Shown: one piece after another, positions 31,124 to 38,900 of the stretch | Position numbering within the stretch: position 1 is the stretch's first letter | Layout: every line of letters begins with the position of its first letter | Origin: Candidatus Rokuibacteriota bacterium | GTDB taxonomy: Bacteria > Methylomirabilota > Methylomirabilia > Rokubacteriales > CSP1-6 | Assembly (NCBI GenBank): GCA_003221695.1 | Contig: QHSX01000040.1 | Location: 124,001-188,000 of the forward strand | Length of the DNA: 64,000 bases | Direction: 5' to 3' | The notes under the pieces: model-generated | Databases searched by the model: none | What the model was told of the DNA's origin: nothing | The model's input: only the letters and a program-made list of their open reading frames with translations | Translations under genes and position numbers: made by a program

Positions 31124-31986
31124 CGGAGGTCACCCCACCACGTCAGCATGGCCTCTCGGATGACCCATGCCGCGGCGATGCCGGTGCGGCCGGTCGGGTC
31201 CCACGCGTGGGCCACTTCGACGAGGTCGCCCCCGATGACGCGACACTCGCCGAGCAGCCGGACGATCTCGATGAGCTCCGGGACCCGGAGCCCGCCGGGT
31301 TCGGGCGAGCCGGTGCCCGGCGCCTCGGCGGGATCGAGGACGTCGACGTCGATCGTGACGTAGAGCGGGTGGCCGCGGAGCTCGGGGAGGAGCCGCCGCA
31401 CGACCTCACCGGGAGGACCCGCGAGGACCGGGTAGAAGTGCGGCCGCCGGCGCTCGTACTCCTCCCGGGAGCCCGTGCGCATGCCCACCTGGTAGACGCG
31501 CTCTTCCGGCACCACGTCCATCACCCGCGCCATGGCGGAGGCGTAGTTGTAACGCTCACCCAGGAACTCCTCGCGCGTGTCGGGGTGGGCGTCGAGCTGG
31601 AGCACGCGGAGATCGGCGAACGCGGGGGCGAGCACCTCCATGACGGGCACCGTCGCCGTGTGGTCGCCGCCCAGCATGAAGGGAATGAGCCCCGGCCGCC
31701 ACCATGCCGCGATCTCGGCGCGGGCCGCGTCGAGCTGTTCCCGCGGCGGCGCGCCGTCGGGAAGCTCGCAGTCGCCGATGTCCGCGAGCGGCAGATCCTC
31801 CAGGTCTCGCCCGAGCGCGGGCGAGTAGGTCTCGACCGAGTCTGAACCGAGCCGAAGATCCCGCGGTCCACCCGAGGCGCCTTTCCGGAGATTCACGCGG
31901 CCCTCGAACGGGATGCCGTAGACGACGACGCGGGCGTGCTGCAGCTCACTCGGACACGCGATGAAGCGAGGCGAGACGGCTCTCAT
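31120..31986 (-). CDS. speB: Agmatinase / ureohydrolase family protein
   Basis: 288 aa binuclear manganese ureohydrolase. Metal motifs are MLGGDHTATVP, LQLDAHPDTR and TIDVDVLDPAEAPGTGSPEP, the last being the SxDxDxxDPxxAPGTG signature. Agmatinase makes putrescine and urea from agmatine; proximity to divergent speD-speE supports a polyamine role, though guanidinobutyrase or a related specificity cannot be excluded. A minus-strand TAGAGT (32006-32001) is 14 bases before the ATG. It heads the operon with two methyltransferases. Confidence 0.85.
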   Translation of the reverse strand: MRAVSPRFIACPSELQHARVVVYGIPFEGRVNLRKGASGGPRDLRLGSDSVETYSPALGRDLEDLPLADIGDCELPDGAPPREQLDAARAEIAAWWRPGLIPFMLGGDHTATVPVMEVLAPAFADLRVLQLDAHPDTREEFLGERYNYASAMARVMDVVPEERVYQVGMRTGSREEYERRRPHFYPVLAGPPGEVVRRLLPELRGHPLYVTIDVDVLDPAEAPGTGSPEPGGLRVPELIEIVRLLGECRVIGGDLVEVAHAWDPTGRTGIAAAWVIREAMLTWWGDLR

Positions 31987-32170
31987 TCGCTCGATTCGTC
32001 ACTCTACCGTCGTCGCGTCCCGATGCAAGCGGAAAGTGCGGCGCCGCGCCGCTGGCGGGCGCGTCGGCAGTGTCGGCGAGGCTCGTTCAAGGTGTCGCGA
32101 AGGCTCTCGGCGGTGTCGTGGAGGCTCGAAGGTCGCTCGGCGGCCGGCCACGGAGGCTCCGGAAGGTCGC

Positions 32171-32198
32171 CGCCAGGGCCTCCAAAAGGCGTTTTTTT
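32171..32198 (+). terminator. Weak terminator-like hairpin with T7 upstream of the speD promoter
   Basis: GCCT (32178-32181) pairs with AGGC (32187-32190), or CGCC with GGCG on a wider loop, and is followed by seven T residues (32192-32198). The stem is short, but the T tract is striking in this base composition. It could shield the speD promoter from upstream transcription. Confidence 0.3.
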
Positions 32199-32199
32199 C

Positions 32200-32228
32200 T
32201 TGCAATCGAAAAAAGCGGGCCATACAGT
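32200..32228 (+). promoter_or_regulatory. speDE promoter
   Basis: TTGCAA (32200-32205), a 17-base A-rich spacer and TACAGT (32223-32228) make one of the best sigma-70 promoters in the window. Predicted start near 32235 gives a leader of about 105 bases before the speD TTG. Confidence 0.6.
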
Positions 32229-32271
32229 GAAACAAGTTTTGGGTGTAAACGAGAAATTTTTTCGTCGAGCG

Positions 32272-32291
32272 GCGACGCCGGCAGGCGTCGC
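32272..32291 (+). promoter_or_regulatory. Leader hairpin upstream of speD
   Basis: Perfect 8-bp stem GCGACGCC (32272-32279)/GGCGTCGC (32284-32291) with loop GGCA. It ends one base before the AGGAG ribosome site of the upstream ORF, so its folding could control access of ribosomes to the leader. Confidence 0.5.
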
Positions 32292-32307
32292 AGGAGAGGT
32301 GCGGTAG

Positions 32308-32343
32308 ATGACCGGATCGGAGAAAGGAGGGCCACAGGATTGA
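32308..32343 (+). CDS. Putative 11-residue leader peptide of speD
   Basis: ATG 32308 opens MTGSEKGGPQD and stops at TGA 32341-32343, which overlaps the TTG start of speD (32340-32342) by two bases. AGGAG at 32292-32296 is a plausible ribosome site, 11 bases upstream. The speD ribosome site (GAAAGGAGG) lies inside this short frame, so its translation would affect speD initiation. Eukaryotic AdoMet decarboxylase mRNAs use a short polyamine-sensing upstream ORF; any parallel here is speculation. Confidence 0.4.
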   Translation: MTGSEKGGPQD

Positions 32344-32735
32344 ACGCCCTGGGACGACACCTTCTCGTCGAGTTGTTCGATTGCGATCCCGACGTGATCA
32401 ACAACCTCGAGGCCGTGAAGGGAGCCCTGATCGAGGCGGCGAAGCGGGCCCAAGCGACCATCGTCGACGTCGTCTTCCATGAGTTCAACCCCTTCGGCAT
32501 CAGCGGAGTCGTCGTCATCGCCGAATCCCATCTCACCATCCACACCTGGCCCGAATACCGATACGCGGCGGTCGACATCTTCTCCTGCGGAGACGTCCTC
32601 CAACCGGAGATCGCCGCCAGCTACCTGGTCGAGCAGTTCGTGGCCGAACGGCACTCGATCGTCGAGATGCAGCGCGGGACGTTCCTGAACTCCAGGGTGC
32701 CCATCGCCAACAAGGCCGCGGTTGCCTTCAGGTGA
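32340..32735 (+). CDS. speD: S-adenosylmethionine decarboxylase proenzyme, prokaryotic class 1B
   Basis: 131 aa. The self-cleavage site is Glu62-Ser63 in AESHLTIHTWPE, with His68 and Cys83 at the positions known to be essential in the Thermotoga enzyme; cleavage creates the pyruvoyl cofactor. The enzyme makes decarboxylated AdoMet, the aminopropyl donor for spermidine. TTG 32340 is chosen because of a near-perfect ribosome site GAAAGGAGG ending nine bases upstream and because the length then equals the family's. It overlaps speE by four bases (GTGA). Confidence 0.93.
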   Translation: MNALGRHLLVELFDCDPDVINNLEAVKGALIEAAKRAQATIVDVVFHEFNPFGISGVVVIAESHLTIHTWPEYRYAAVDIFSCGDVLQPEIAASYLVEQFVAERHSIVEMQRGTFLNSRVPIANKAAVAFR

Positions 32736-33652
32736 CCAGTCCCCAGGCATACAAGTGGTTCTTCGAGACCACGACGCCCGTCGAAGGGCACATGCATGCC
32801 ATCAAGCGGACGATCGTGGAGGCGCAGACCAAGTTCCAGCACGTCGAGATCATGGAGACGGCCTCGTACGGCAAGCTCCTGGTGCTCGACGGACGGATCC
32901 AGTCCAGCCAGGCTGACGAGTTCATCTACCACGAGGCCCTGGTCCACCCGGGGATGCTCGCCACCGACCGGCCGCCCCAGAGCGCCCTGGTGATCGGGGG
33001 CGGGGAGGGAGCGACCCTCCGGGAGGCCCTGAAGTACCGTTCCCTCACGCGGGCGGTGATGGTCGATATCGACGGCGATGTTGTGGAGCTCTGCCGGAAG
33101 CACCTCGCCGAGATGCACCGCGGGGCCTTCGAGGACGAGCGGACAGAGGTCCGGAACGAGGACGCACGGGGGTACCTCGAGAGGACGGCGGAGCGCTTCG
33201 ATTTCATCTCGGTCGACCTCGTCGAGCCCCTGGAAGAGGGGCCGGCGTGCATGCTCTTCACCAAGGAGTTCTACACCCTCGTTCGGGACCGGCTCACGCC
33301 CGGCGGCACGATGACCGTGCAGGCGGGGATGACGAAGATCAACGAGCTCTCCTTCTTCACCGCGATCCACCGGACCCTCCGGGACGTCTTCCCGGTCGTG
33401 GCCGGCTACCAGACCTTCGTCGCGTGCTTCGGGACGCCCTGGGGGTTCATCGTGGGGAGCAAGAAGGTCGACCCGCGGCGTCAGGATTCTCAGGTGATCG
33501 ACAAGCTGATCGCCGAACGTGTCGGTGGCGCCCTCGAGTACTGGGACGGCCTCACCCACCAGCACGCGTTCGGCCTGCCCAAGTTCCTCCGCAAGGCGAT
33601 CGACGCCGAGACCCGGGTCTCAACCGACGCCCACCCCCTGACCTTTTCCTGA
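32732..33652 (+). CDS. speE: Spermidine synthase (polyamine aminopropyltransferase)
   Basis: 306 aa. KLLVLDGRIQSSQADEFIYH, the VIGGGEGATLREAL nucleotide motif, DIDGDVVELCRKHL and FDFISVDLVEPL are the aminopropyltransferase signatures; the catalytic Asp is in the last. It transfers the aminopropyl group from SpeD's product to putrescine. GTG start coupled to speD. The extended C-terminal region (QHAFGLPKFLRKAID) is longer than in E. coli SpeE, so thermospermine or a longer product is possible. Confidence 0.92.
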   Translation: MTSPQAYKWFFETTTPVEGHMHAIKRTIVEAQTKFQHVEIMETASYGKLLVLDGRIQSSQADEFIYHEALVHPGMLATDRPPQSALVIGGGEGATLREALKYRSLTRAVMVDIDGDVVELCRKHLAEMHRGAFEDERTEVRNEDARGYLERTAERFDFISVDLVEPLEEGPACMLFTKEFYTLVRDRLTPGGTMTVQAGMTKINELSFFTAIHRTLRDVFPVVAGYQTFVACFGTPWGFIVGSKKVDPRRQDSQVIDKLIAERVGGALEYWDGLTHQHAFGLPKFLRKAIDAETRVSTDAHPLTFS

Positions 33653-33664
33653 TCGCGCGGCTCC

Positions 33665-33931
33665 ATGGCGGCCCCCCGCGGCATCGGGCTGATCCTCCTC
33701 GTGGTGGTCGCGGGCTTCATGGTCGGATCCGTGCTGGGCGAGCTCGTAGGAGGCCTGCTGCCCGTCGGGCGTGCCCAGACCTTTCTCACTCACGGGCCGA
33801 TGATCGGGCTCACGCCCCCTGCCACGCTCGACCTGCGCTTCCTCTCCATCACCTTCGGCCTGAGCCTCAAGGTGAACCTGGTCGGGGTGATCGGGATCGT
33901 GGTCGCCGCCCTCACCCTCCGCCGCCTGTAA
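33665..33931 (+). CDS. DUF4321 small membrane protein
   Basis: 88 aa with two transmembrane segments, IGLILLVVVAGFMVGSVLGEL and VNLVGVIGIVVAALTL, joined by a loop containing LDLRFLSITFGLSLK. This layout and the last motif match the DUF4321 family, often found next to maf; it is of unknown function. It lies 12 bases after speE and 22 bases before maf, so it belongs to the same transcript. Confidence 0.85.
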   Translation: MAAPRGIGLILLVVVAGFMVGSVLGELVGGLLPVGRAQTFLTHGPMIGLTPPATLDLRFLSITFGLSLKVNLVGVIGIVVAALTLRRL

Positions 33932-33953
33932 CGCGATCGGGGCCACACCGCGC

Positions 33954-34538
33954 GTGAGGGTGGTGCTTGCATCCGCGTCGCCCCGGAGGCGCGAGCTTCT
34001 GCGCCAGATCTGCCCTGAGTTCGAGGTGGTGCCCAGTGAGATCGAGGAGACGCTCTGGGGTGAGCCGACGCCCGAAGCAGTCGCCGGGCTCGCGTTGAGG
34101 AAAGCTCACGCCGTCGCGGTCCGAGCCGAGGGCGCCGTGGTCCTCGCCGCGGACACGCTCGTCGTCCTCGACGGTGTCGCCTTCGGCAAGCCCGCCGGCC
34201 CCGAAGAAGCGCGCGCGATGCTCCGGCGGCTCTGCGGCCGAGAGCACGAGGTCATCACGGGCGTCGCCGTCGTGGATACGCGGACGGGCCGGGAGGCCAC
34301 GCGCGCAGTCGTGAGCCGGGTGCGCCTGGCGGCTTCCCCAGACGCGACCCTGGACTCCTACGTCGCCTCGGGAGCGCCACTCGACAAGGCGGGGGCCTAC
34401 GCGATCCAGGACCTCGGCGGCGCGCTCGTCGAGCGGCTCGCCGGCTCCTACACCAACGTCGTCGGGCTGCCCGTCGAGGAGACGCGCCGTCTCCTCGCCG
34501 AGTTCGGCGTGCCGGTCAGCGAGCCTGCCGGGCCGTGA
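33954..34538 (+). CDS. maf: Maf-family nucleoside triphosphate pyrophosphatase
   Basis: 194 aa. The N-terminal LASASPRRRELLRQI signature, the AADTLVVLDG motif and DKAGAYAIQDLGGALVERLAGSYTNVVGLP are characteristic of Maf/YhdE, which hydrolyses dTTP/UTP or modified nucleotides. GTG start. Its last 23 bases overlap the 3' end of the minus-strand binding-protein gene. Confidence 0.92.
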   Translation: MRVVLASASPRRRELLRQICPEFEVVPSEIEETLWGEPTPEAVAGLALRKAHAVAVRAEGAVVLAADTLVVLDGVAFGKPAGPEEARAMLRRLCGREHEVITGVAVVDTRTGREATRAVVSRVRLAASPDATLDSYVASGAPLDKAGAYAIQDLGGALVERLAGSYTNVVGLPVEETRRLLAEFGVPVSEPAGP

Positions 34539-35487
34539 TCGCCTTCTGGAGGGGCTCGAGGTGAAGCATCTCCTCGGGGCGCGGGATCCTCGTGGTCGCG
34601 GGCAGGGGCGTGTGGGCGCGGATGATTCCGATCGTCTGCTGGAGCTCCTCGGCCGAGACGAGCCCGTCGGGGAGATGGCAGGCGCGCGCGGCCTCGAGCC
34701 GAAGCTCGAACTCGTCCTGGGGGCCCACGGTACGGCTCGGCAGGCGCGTGGCGAGCTCCTCGGCGCTGGCCCGGCGGATCCGCTCCTGGGCGGCGAGCAG
34801 CGCGCGGGCGAACGCCGCGAGGTCGGCGTCCGGCGGACGCCGGTCTGCCCGGACGAAGACGGCGGCGCTCACCGTCCGGAGGCCGAGGGCCGTGGCGACC
34901 GCCGCGGGCGTGCGGAAATCGGCGAGCAGCGTCGCGCGGCCCTCCTCGAGGAGGCGCGTGGCCATCGGCTCCGGGACGAGCGCGGCGTGGATCTCACCCG
35001 AGTCGATGGCGCCGACGATGCCGCGCCCCCCCAGGCTCATGAGATGGAGCTGCGCGATGCTGACGCCGGTACGGGCGAGCAGCCAGCCGAACCAGGCGAG
35101 CTCGGGCGCGCCCGGTGTCGTCACGCCGACGCGGAGCCCCGTGAGGCTCTCGACCGACCGCACGGCGCCCGTATGCTCCGAGGCGACGAGCACCGCGAAC
35201 GGCGGAGCGGCCGTCAGGCCGAACACGAGCCGTGGGGTCTGGCCGGCGCCGCGCGGGCCGAAGCGCAGCAGCGCCTCGAGCGTGGTCGCGGTGAGATCCG
35301 CCTGGCCCTGGGCCAGCGCCTCGGCGGCGCCGGACTCGGCGCGGGTCGTCCGGATCGTGACCTCCAACCCCTCGCGCGCGAAGTAGCCCTCGGCCTCGGC
35401 CACCCGGATCGGTAGATACTCGGATGACGTCGCCGGGCCGCTCACGGCCAGCGTTAGCGTCTGGAGGAGGACGATGAGCCCCAGCAT
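34516..35487 (-). CDS. ABC-type nitrate/sulfonate/bicarbonate-like substrate-binding protein (NMT1 family)
   Basis: 323 aa from ATG 35487. The periplasmic-binding fold is seen in PIRVAEAEGYFAREGLEVTI, GQADLTATTLEALLRF, VRSVESLTGLRVGVTTPG and GGRGIVGAIDSGEIHAALVPEP. The N-terminus MLGLIVLLQTLTLAVSG is hydrophobic, but part of it is also the first beta strand, so the secretion signal looks short. No permease or ATPase genes adjoin it. Its start region overlaps the divergent glycosylase gene by 14 bases and its end overlaps maf. Confidence 0.75.
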   Translation of the reverse strand: MLGLIVLLQTLTLAVSGPATSSEYLPIRVAEAEGYFAREGLEVTIRTTRAESGAAEALAQGQADLTATTLEALLRFGPRGAGQTPRLVFGLTAAPPFAVLVASEHTGAVRSVESLTGLRVGVTTPGAPELAWFGWLLARTGVSIAQLHLMSLGGRGIVGAIDSGEIHAALVPEPMATRLLEEGRATLLADFRTPAAVATALGLRTVSAAVFVRADRRPPDADLAAFARALLAAQERIRRASAEELATRLPSRTVGPQDEFELRLEAARACHLPDGLVSAEELQQTIGIIRAHTPLPATTRIPRPEEMLHLEPLQKAITARQAR

Positions 35488-36199
35488 CGGCTTAGCGCGT
35501 CGCCGGCGCCGGCGAGCCCCAGGGCCGCCGCGCGACCGCGTCAAGGCGCGCCTCCTGCGGCTCTATGCGGCGCTCGAGCGGCGATTCGGGCCGCAGCGCT
35601 GGTGGCCCGGCCGGACGCCTTACGAGGTCTCGGTGGGCGCCGTGCTCACCCAGCACACCGCCTGGACCAACGCGGCCCGCGCCGTCGCCGCCCTTCGCGC
35701 GCGCCGCCTCCTCACGCCACGACGCCTCGCGGCGCTCGGCGAGGCGGAGGTGGCTCGCGCCATCCGCGCGGCGGGCACGCCCCGCGTCAAGGCGCACCGC
35801 CTCAGAGCCCTCACCCGCTGGCTGCTCGGCCGCTTCGGCGGCGCCTTCGCTCCGATGCGGCGCCTCCCACTGGCCCCGCTCCGTCGTGACCTCCTCGCCG
35901 TGCCGGGGATCGGGCCCGAGACGGCCGACGCGATCCTGCTCTACGCGGCTCGCCGCCCGGTCTTCGTGGCCGATGCCTACGCCCGCCGCGTGCTCACGCG
36001 CCATCGCCTGCTCGGACGCCGGGCGGGCTACGACGAGGCGCGCCTGTTCCTCGAGGCTCGCCTGCCATCGGATCCCGCGCTGTTCAACGAGTATCACGCG
36101 CTCCTCGTCCGTGTCGGCAAGACGCACTGTCGGACGGTGCCGCGCTGCGAGCGCTGTCCTCTGCGCTTCGATCTGCACGGAGCGAAGCCCGCCCGCTGA
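35474..36199 (+). CDS. Endonuclease III-superfamily DNA glycosylase, MagIII-like
   Basis: 241 aa HhH-GPD protein. The helix-hairpin-helix is LLAVPGIGPETADAILLYAA and the catalytic Asp is in VFVADAYARRVL. The Lys that gives endonuclease III its lyase activity is replaced (PETAD), as in 3-methyladenine DNA glycosylase III, so a monofunctional alkylation-repair glycosylase is likely. The C-terminus has three cysteines (HCRTVPRCERCPL) where endonuclease III has four for its 4Fe-4S cluster. ATG 35474 has a strong GGAGGAGG; that site lies inside the divergent binding-protein gene. Confidence 0.8.
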   Translation: MSPSIGLARRRRRRAPGPPRDRVKARLLRLYAALERRFGPQRWWPGRTPYEVSVGAVLTQHTAWTNAARAVAALRARRLLTPRRLAALGEAEVARAIRAAGTPRVKAHRLRALTRWLLGRFGGAFAPMRRLPLAPLRRDLLAVPGIGPETADAILLYAARRPVFVADAYARRVLTRHRLLGRRAGYDEARLFLEARLPSDPALFNEYHALLVRVGKTHCRTVPRCERCPLRFDLHGAKPAR

Positions 36200-36213
36200 C
36201 ACGCGCGGGCTCG

Positions 36214-37338
36214 TCAGCGCGTGCCCGGTCGCGAGCATTCGATGAGGAGGGCGACAATGCGCGCGTCGGCGTCGGGGACGGCGAGCGTCATCGCGCGCGC
36301 GCCCATGTCCTTCAACCGGCGCGGGTCGCCGAGAAGGCGGCCGATCTCGGCCAGGAGCCGCTCGGGCGCGAGCTCGGCCTGCTCCAGCACGACGGCGCCG
36401 CCGGCCCGCTCGACGAGCCGCGCGTTCACCGTCTGCTCGTCCCCGCTGGTGCCGGGCAGCGGGATGTAGAGCGCCGGCAGGCCGAGCTGGCAGCACTCGT
36501 TCACGGTCCCGGCGCCCGCGCGGGCGACGACGAGCGCCGCGGCGGCATAGATCCCGGCGAGCTCTGCGCCCACGTACGGCACGACCGCGTAGCGGGCCCG
36601 GAGCGGTTCCGGGAGCGCCGCGCGCCGGGCCTCGAGCCACTGGCGATCGCCGGTCGCCGGGTTGTCGCCGCACTGGTGGATGACCTGCGCACGCTCGAGC
36701 AGCGGCAGGAGGGCGGCGCCGACCGCCCGGTTGATTCGCTGGGCACCCTGGGCGCCGCCCGTGACGTAGACGAGCGGCAGCACGGCGTCCAGGCCGAAGC
36801 GCCGGACCGCGTCGTTGGGCGAGCCGCCGCGCAGCTCGGGCCTGAGCGGGTTGCCCGTCACGATGATCTTCGCGGCGGGGAAGTGGCCGCCGCCATCGGG
36901 GAACGTGACGGCGATGCGACGCGCGAAGCGGGCGCCGACGCGGTTCGCCAGCCCCGGCACGGTGGTCTGCTCGTGGATGACGATCGGAAGCCGCAGGGCC
37001 GCGGCAGCCAGGACGACGGGGAGCGCGACGAAGCCACCCGTGGCGAACACGACGCGCGGTCGGAGCCTCGCGAGGAGCCGCGTGGCGCTCGCGACGCCCG
37101 CGGGGACGCCCACGGCGAGGTCGACGACGTTCTGCCACGCCCAGTAGCGGCGGAGCTTGCCGGTCGGGATCGCGAAGTAGGGGATGGCGCGCTCGGGCGC
37201 GCGCCGGGCCTCGACGCCCGTCCGCGAGCCGATCCAGGCGCACGCGATCGAGCGCTCGCGCAGGACGGCGGCGACGGCGAGGCCGGGGCTCGTGTGGCCG
37301 CCGGTCCCACCCCCGGCGATCACGACCTCAACCAGCAC
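36214..37338 (-). CDS. murG: UDP-N-acetylglucosamine--N-acetylmuramyl-(pentapeptide) transferase MurG
   Basis: 374 aa glycosyltransferase family 28. The N-terminal AGGGTGGHTSPGLAVA, VFATGGFVALPVVLAA, PIVIHEQTTVPGLANR and the C-terminal LPGTSGDEQTVNARLVE are MurG signatures. It adds GlcNAc to lipid I to make lipid II at the inner membrane. It overlaps ddl by 11 bases and is outside a normal dcw cluster. Only 14 bases separate its end from the convergent glycosylase. Confidence 0.88.
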   Translation of the reverse strand: MLVEVVIAGGGTGGHTSPGLAVAAVLRERSIACAWIGSRTGVEARRAPERAIPYFAIPTGKLRRYWAWQNVVDLAVGVPAGVASATRLLARLRPRVVFATGGFVALPVVLAAAALRLPIVIHEQTTVPGLANRVGARFARRIAVTFPDGGGHFPAAKIIVTGNPLRPELRGGSPNDAVRRFGLDAVLPLVYVTGGAQGAQRINRAVGAALLPLLERAQVIHQCGDNPATGDRQWLEARRAALPEPLRARYAVVPYVGAELAGIYAAAALVVARAGAGTVNECCQLGLPALYIPLPGTSGDEQTVNARLVERAGGAVVLEQAELAPERLLAEIGRLLGDPRRLKDMGARAMTLAVPDADARIVALLIECSRPGTR

Positions 37339-38452
37339 GATTCTTTTCGCGCTGGCGATCGAGCGCGAGCTCGATCAGGCGCTCGAGCAGCTCGCCGTAG
37401 CCGAGCCCGGAGGCCTCCCACATCCGCGCGTACCCGCTCGTCGCGGTGAACCCGGGGATCGTGTTGATCTCGTTCACGAGGATACGATCGCCTTCGAGAA
37501 AGAAGTCCACGCGCGCCATACCGGCACAGTCGATGGCGCGGTAGGCCTCGAGCGCGAGCGCGCGGATCCGCCGGCTCGTCTCGGGCGGAATCGGCGCGGG
37601 CACCGTGAGTCGCGCCTGGCCCTCGGCGTACTTCGTCGCGTAGTCGTAGAACTCGCCCGCGTACGTGACCTCGCCGGGGAGCGAGGCCACGGGCTCGTCG
37701 TTGCCGAGCACGCTCACCTCGATCTCGCGGCCGCAGACGGCACGCTCGACGAGGATCTTCCGGTCGTGGCGCGCCGCCTCGTCGAGCGCCCGGGGCAGGG
37801 CGGCCGCGTCTGGGACCTTGCTGATCCCGACGGACGAGCCGAGATTCGACGGCTTGACGAAGCAGGGGAAGCCGAGCGTCTCCGCGATCCGGCGCGCGAC
37901 GCGCTCGGGCGCCGCGCGCCATTCGTGACGGGTCACCACGAGGTGCTCGACGACGGGCAGGCCATGGGCCTGGAACACCGCCTTCATGGTCGCCTTGTCC
38001 ATCCCGACGGCGGAGGCGAGCACGCCCGCGCCGACGTAGGGCAGATCGGCGAGCTCGAAGAGGCCCTGGATCGTGCCGTCCTCTCCGTACGGGCCGTGGA
38101 GCATGATGACGACGACGTCGAGGCCGCGCAGCTCGACGGGGAGGCCGCCGGCGGGCTCGGTCCGGGCGAGGCTCGTCGTCGCGGCGCTGTCGACGGTCTC
38201 GGCGCGACCGGCGAGCGCCTTCTTGATCGCGCCGGCGGCATCGTCCGAGGGCAGCGCCACACGCGCCTCGGCCGCGAGCGCCCGCAACGGGTCGCCGCCC
38301 ACGACCCAGCGCCCGTCGCGCGCGATCCCGATCGGCACCACCGTGTGACCGCGCGCCTCGAGCGCCCCGATGACCGAGGCCGCGGACGCGAGCGAGACCT
38401 CGTGCTCCCCCGACCGGCCGCCGAAGACGACGCCCACGCGGAGGCGCGACAT
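37328..38452 (-). CDS. ddl: D-alanine--D-alanine ligase
   Basis: 374 aa ATP-grasp ligase. VGVVFGGRSGEHEVSLASA opens it; VVIMLHGPYGEDGTIQG, FVKPSNLGSSVGISKV (ATP loop) and VNEINTIPGFTATSGYARM (metal and product site) are the Ddl motifs. It makes the D-Ala-D-Ala end of the peptidoglycan stem peptide. ATG 38452 gives the standard N-terminus. It is followed by overlapping murG and preceded by a membrane protein gene six bases away. Confidence 0.9.
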   Translation of the reverse strand: MSRLRVGVVFGGRSGEHEVSLASAASVIGALEARGHTVVPIGIARDGRWVVGGDPLRALAAEARVALPSDDAAGAIKKALAGRAETVDSAATTSLARTEPAGGLPVELRGLDVVVIMLHGPYGEDGTIQGLFELADLPYVGAGVLASAVGMDKATMKAVFQAHGLPVVEHLVVTRHEWRAAPERVARRIAETLGFPCFVKPSNLGSSVGISKVPDAAALPRALDEAARHDRKILVERAVCGREIEVSVLGNDEPVASLPGEVTYAGEFYDYATKYAEGQARLTVPAPIPPETSRRIRALALEAYRAIDCAGMARVDFFLEGDRILVNEINTIPGFTATSGYARMWEASGLGYGELLERLIELALDRQREKNRAG

Positions 38453-38457
38453 GCGCG

Positions 38458-38898
38458 CTACCGGACCGCCATGATCATCGCGCGGGCGATGAGGCTCGCG
38501 AACCCCTGGACCTGGGGGTACCAGAAGACGCGCGTGAGGTACGCGGCCAGCGCGAGCAGGAGGTACACGCAGAGCGTCGAGACCCACTCCGGCATTCCCG
38601 GCCGGCGATAGATCGCCTCGAGCATCCCGGTCAGCACGGAGCCGACGAACGTCACGATGCTAAACCCCGCGACCAGCGCGAGCGGCGTCAGGAAGAGAAA
38701 CACGAAGATCATGAAGATCGCGTCGGCACGATCGATCTTCTCGTGGAAGATCTGCGCGCCGGCGGGCCGCTCGGCGAGCGCCTCGAGCGCGTCCCCGAGT
38801 CGTCCCCACGACACGAAGCCAAAATAGCTCACGAGGAAGCCGGCGATGAACACGAGCAGGAGCCAGTGCGACCAGCGCTTCGGGTCGAAGGACCACAC
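38458..38898 (-). CDS. Small membrane protein, function unknown
   Basis: 146 aa from GTG 38898, chosen because it follows the rarA stop at the usual operon distance and yields MWSFDP-like start before the first helix. Three hydrophobic segments: WLLLVFIAGFLVSYFGFV, IFMIFVFLFLTPLALVAGFS and LCVYLLLALAAYLTRVFWY. No family recognised. Located between rarA and ddl on the same strand. Confidence 0.65.
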   Translation of the reverse strand: MWSFDPKRWSHWLLLVFIAGFLVSYFGFVSWGRLGDALEALAERPAGAQIFHEKIDRADAIFMIFVFLFLTPLALVAGFSIVTFVGSVLTGMLEAIYRRPGMPEWVSTLCVYLLLALAAYLTRVFWYPQVQGFASLIARAMIMAVR

Positions 38899-38900
38899 GG

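Larger units (their letters stand above)
31987..32339. other. Divergent intergenic region and speD leader
   Basis: 353 bases without a conventional gene, between agmatinase (minus) and speD (plus). The left half is GC-rich and featureless; the right half contains unusually A/T-rich blocks (T7, A6, T6) for this genome. It holds a weak terminator-like hairpin, a good sigma-70 promoter, a perfect 8-bp hairpin and an 11-codon upstream ORF, each listed separately. Confidence 0.6.

Noticed and set aside
31936-32307. Plus-strand open frame of 123 codons in the speD leader region
   Set aside because: Runs through the A/T-rich promoter and hairpin, has an arginine-rich shadow composition and no ribosome site; the region is better explained as promoter and leader.
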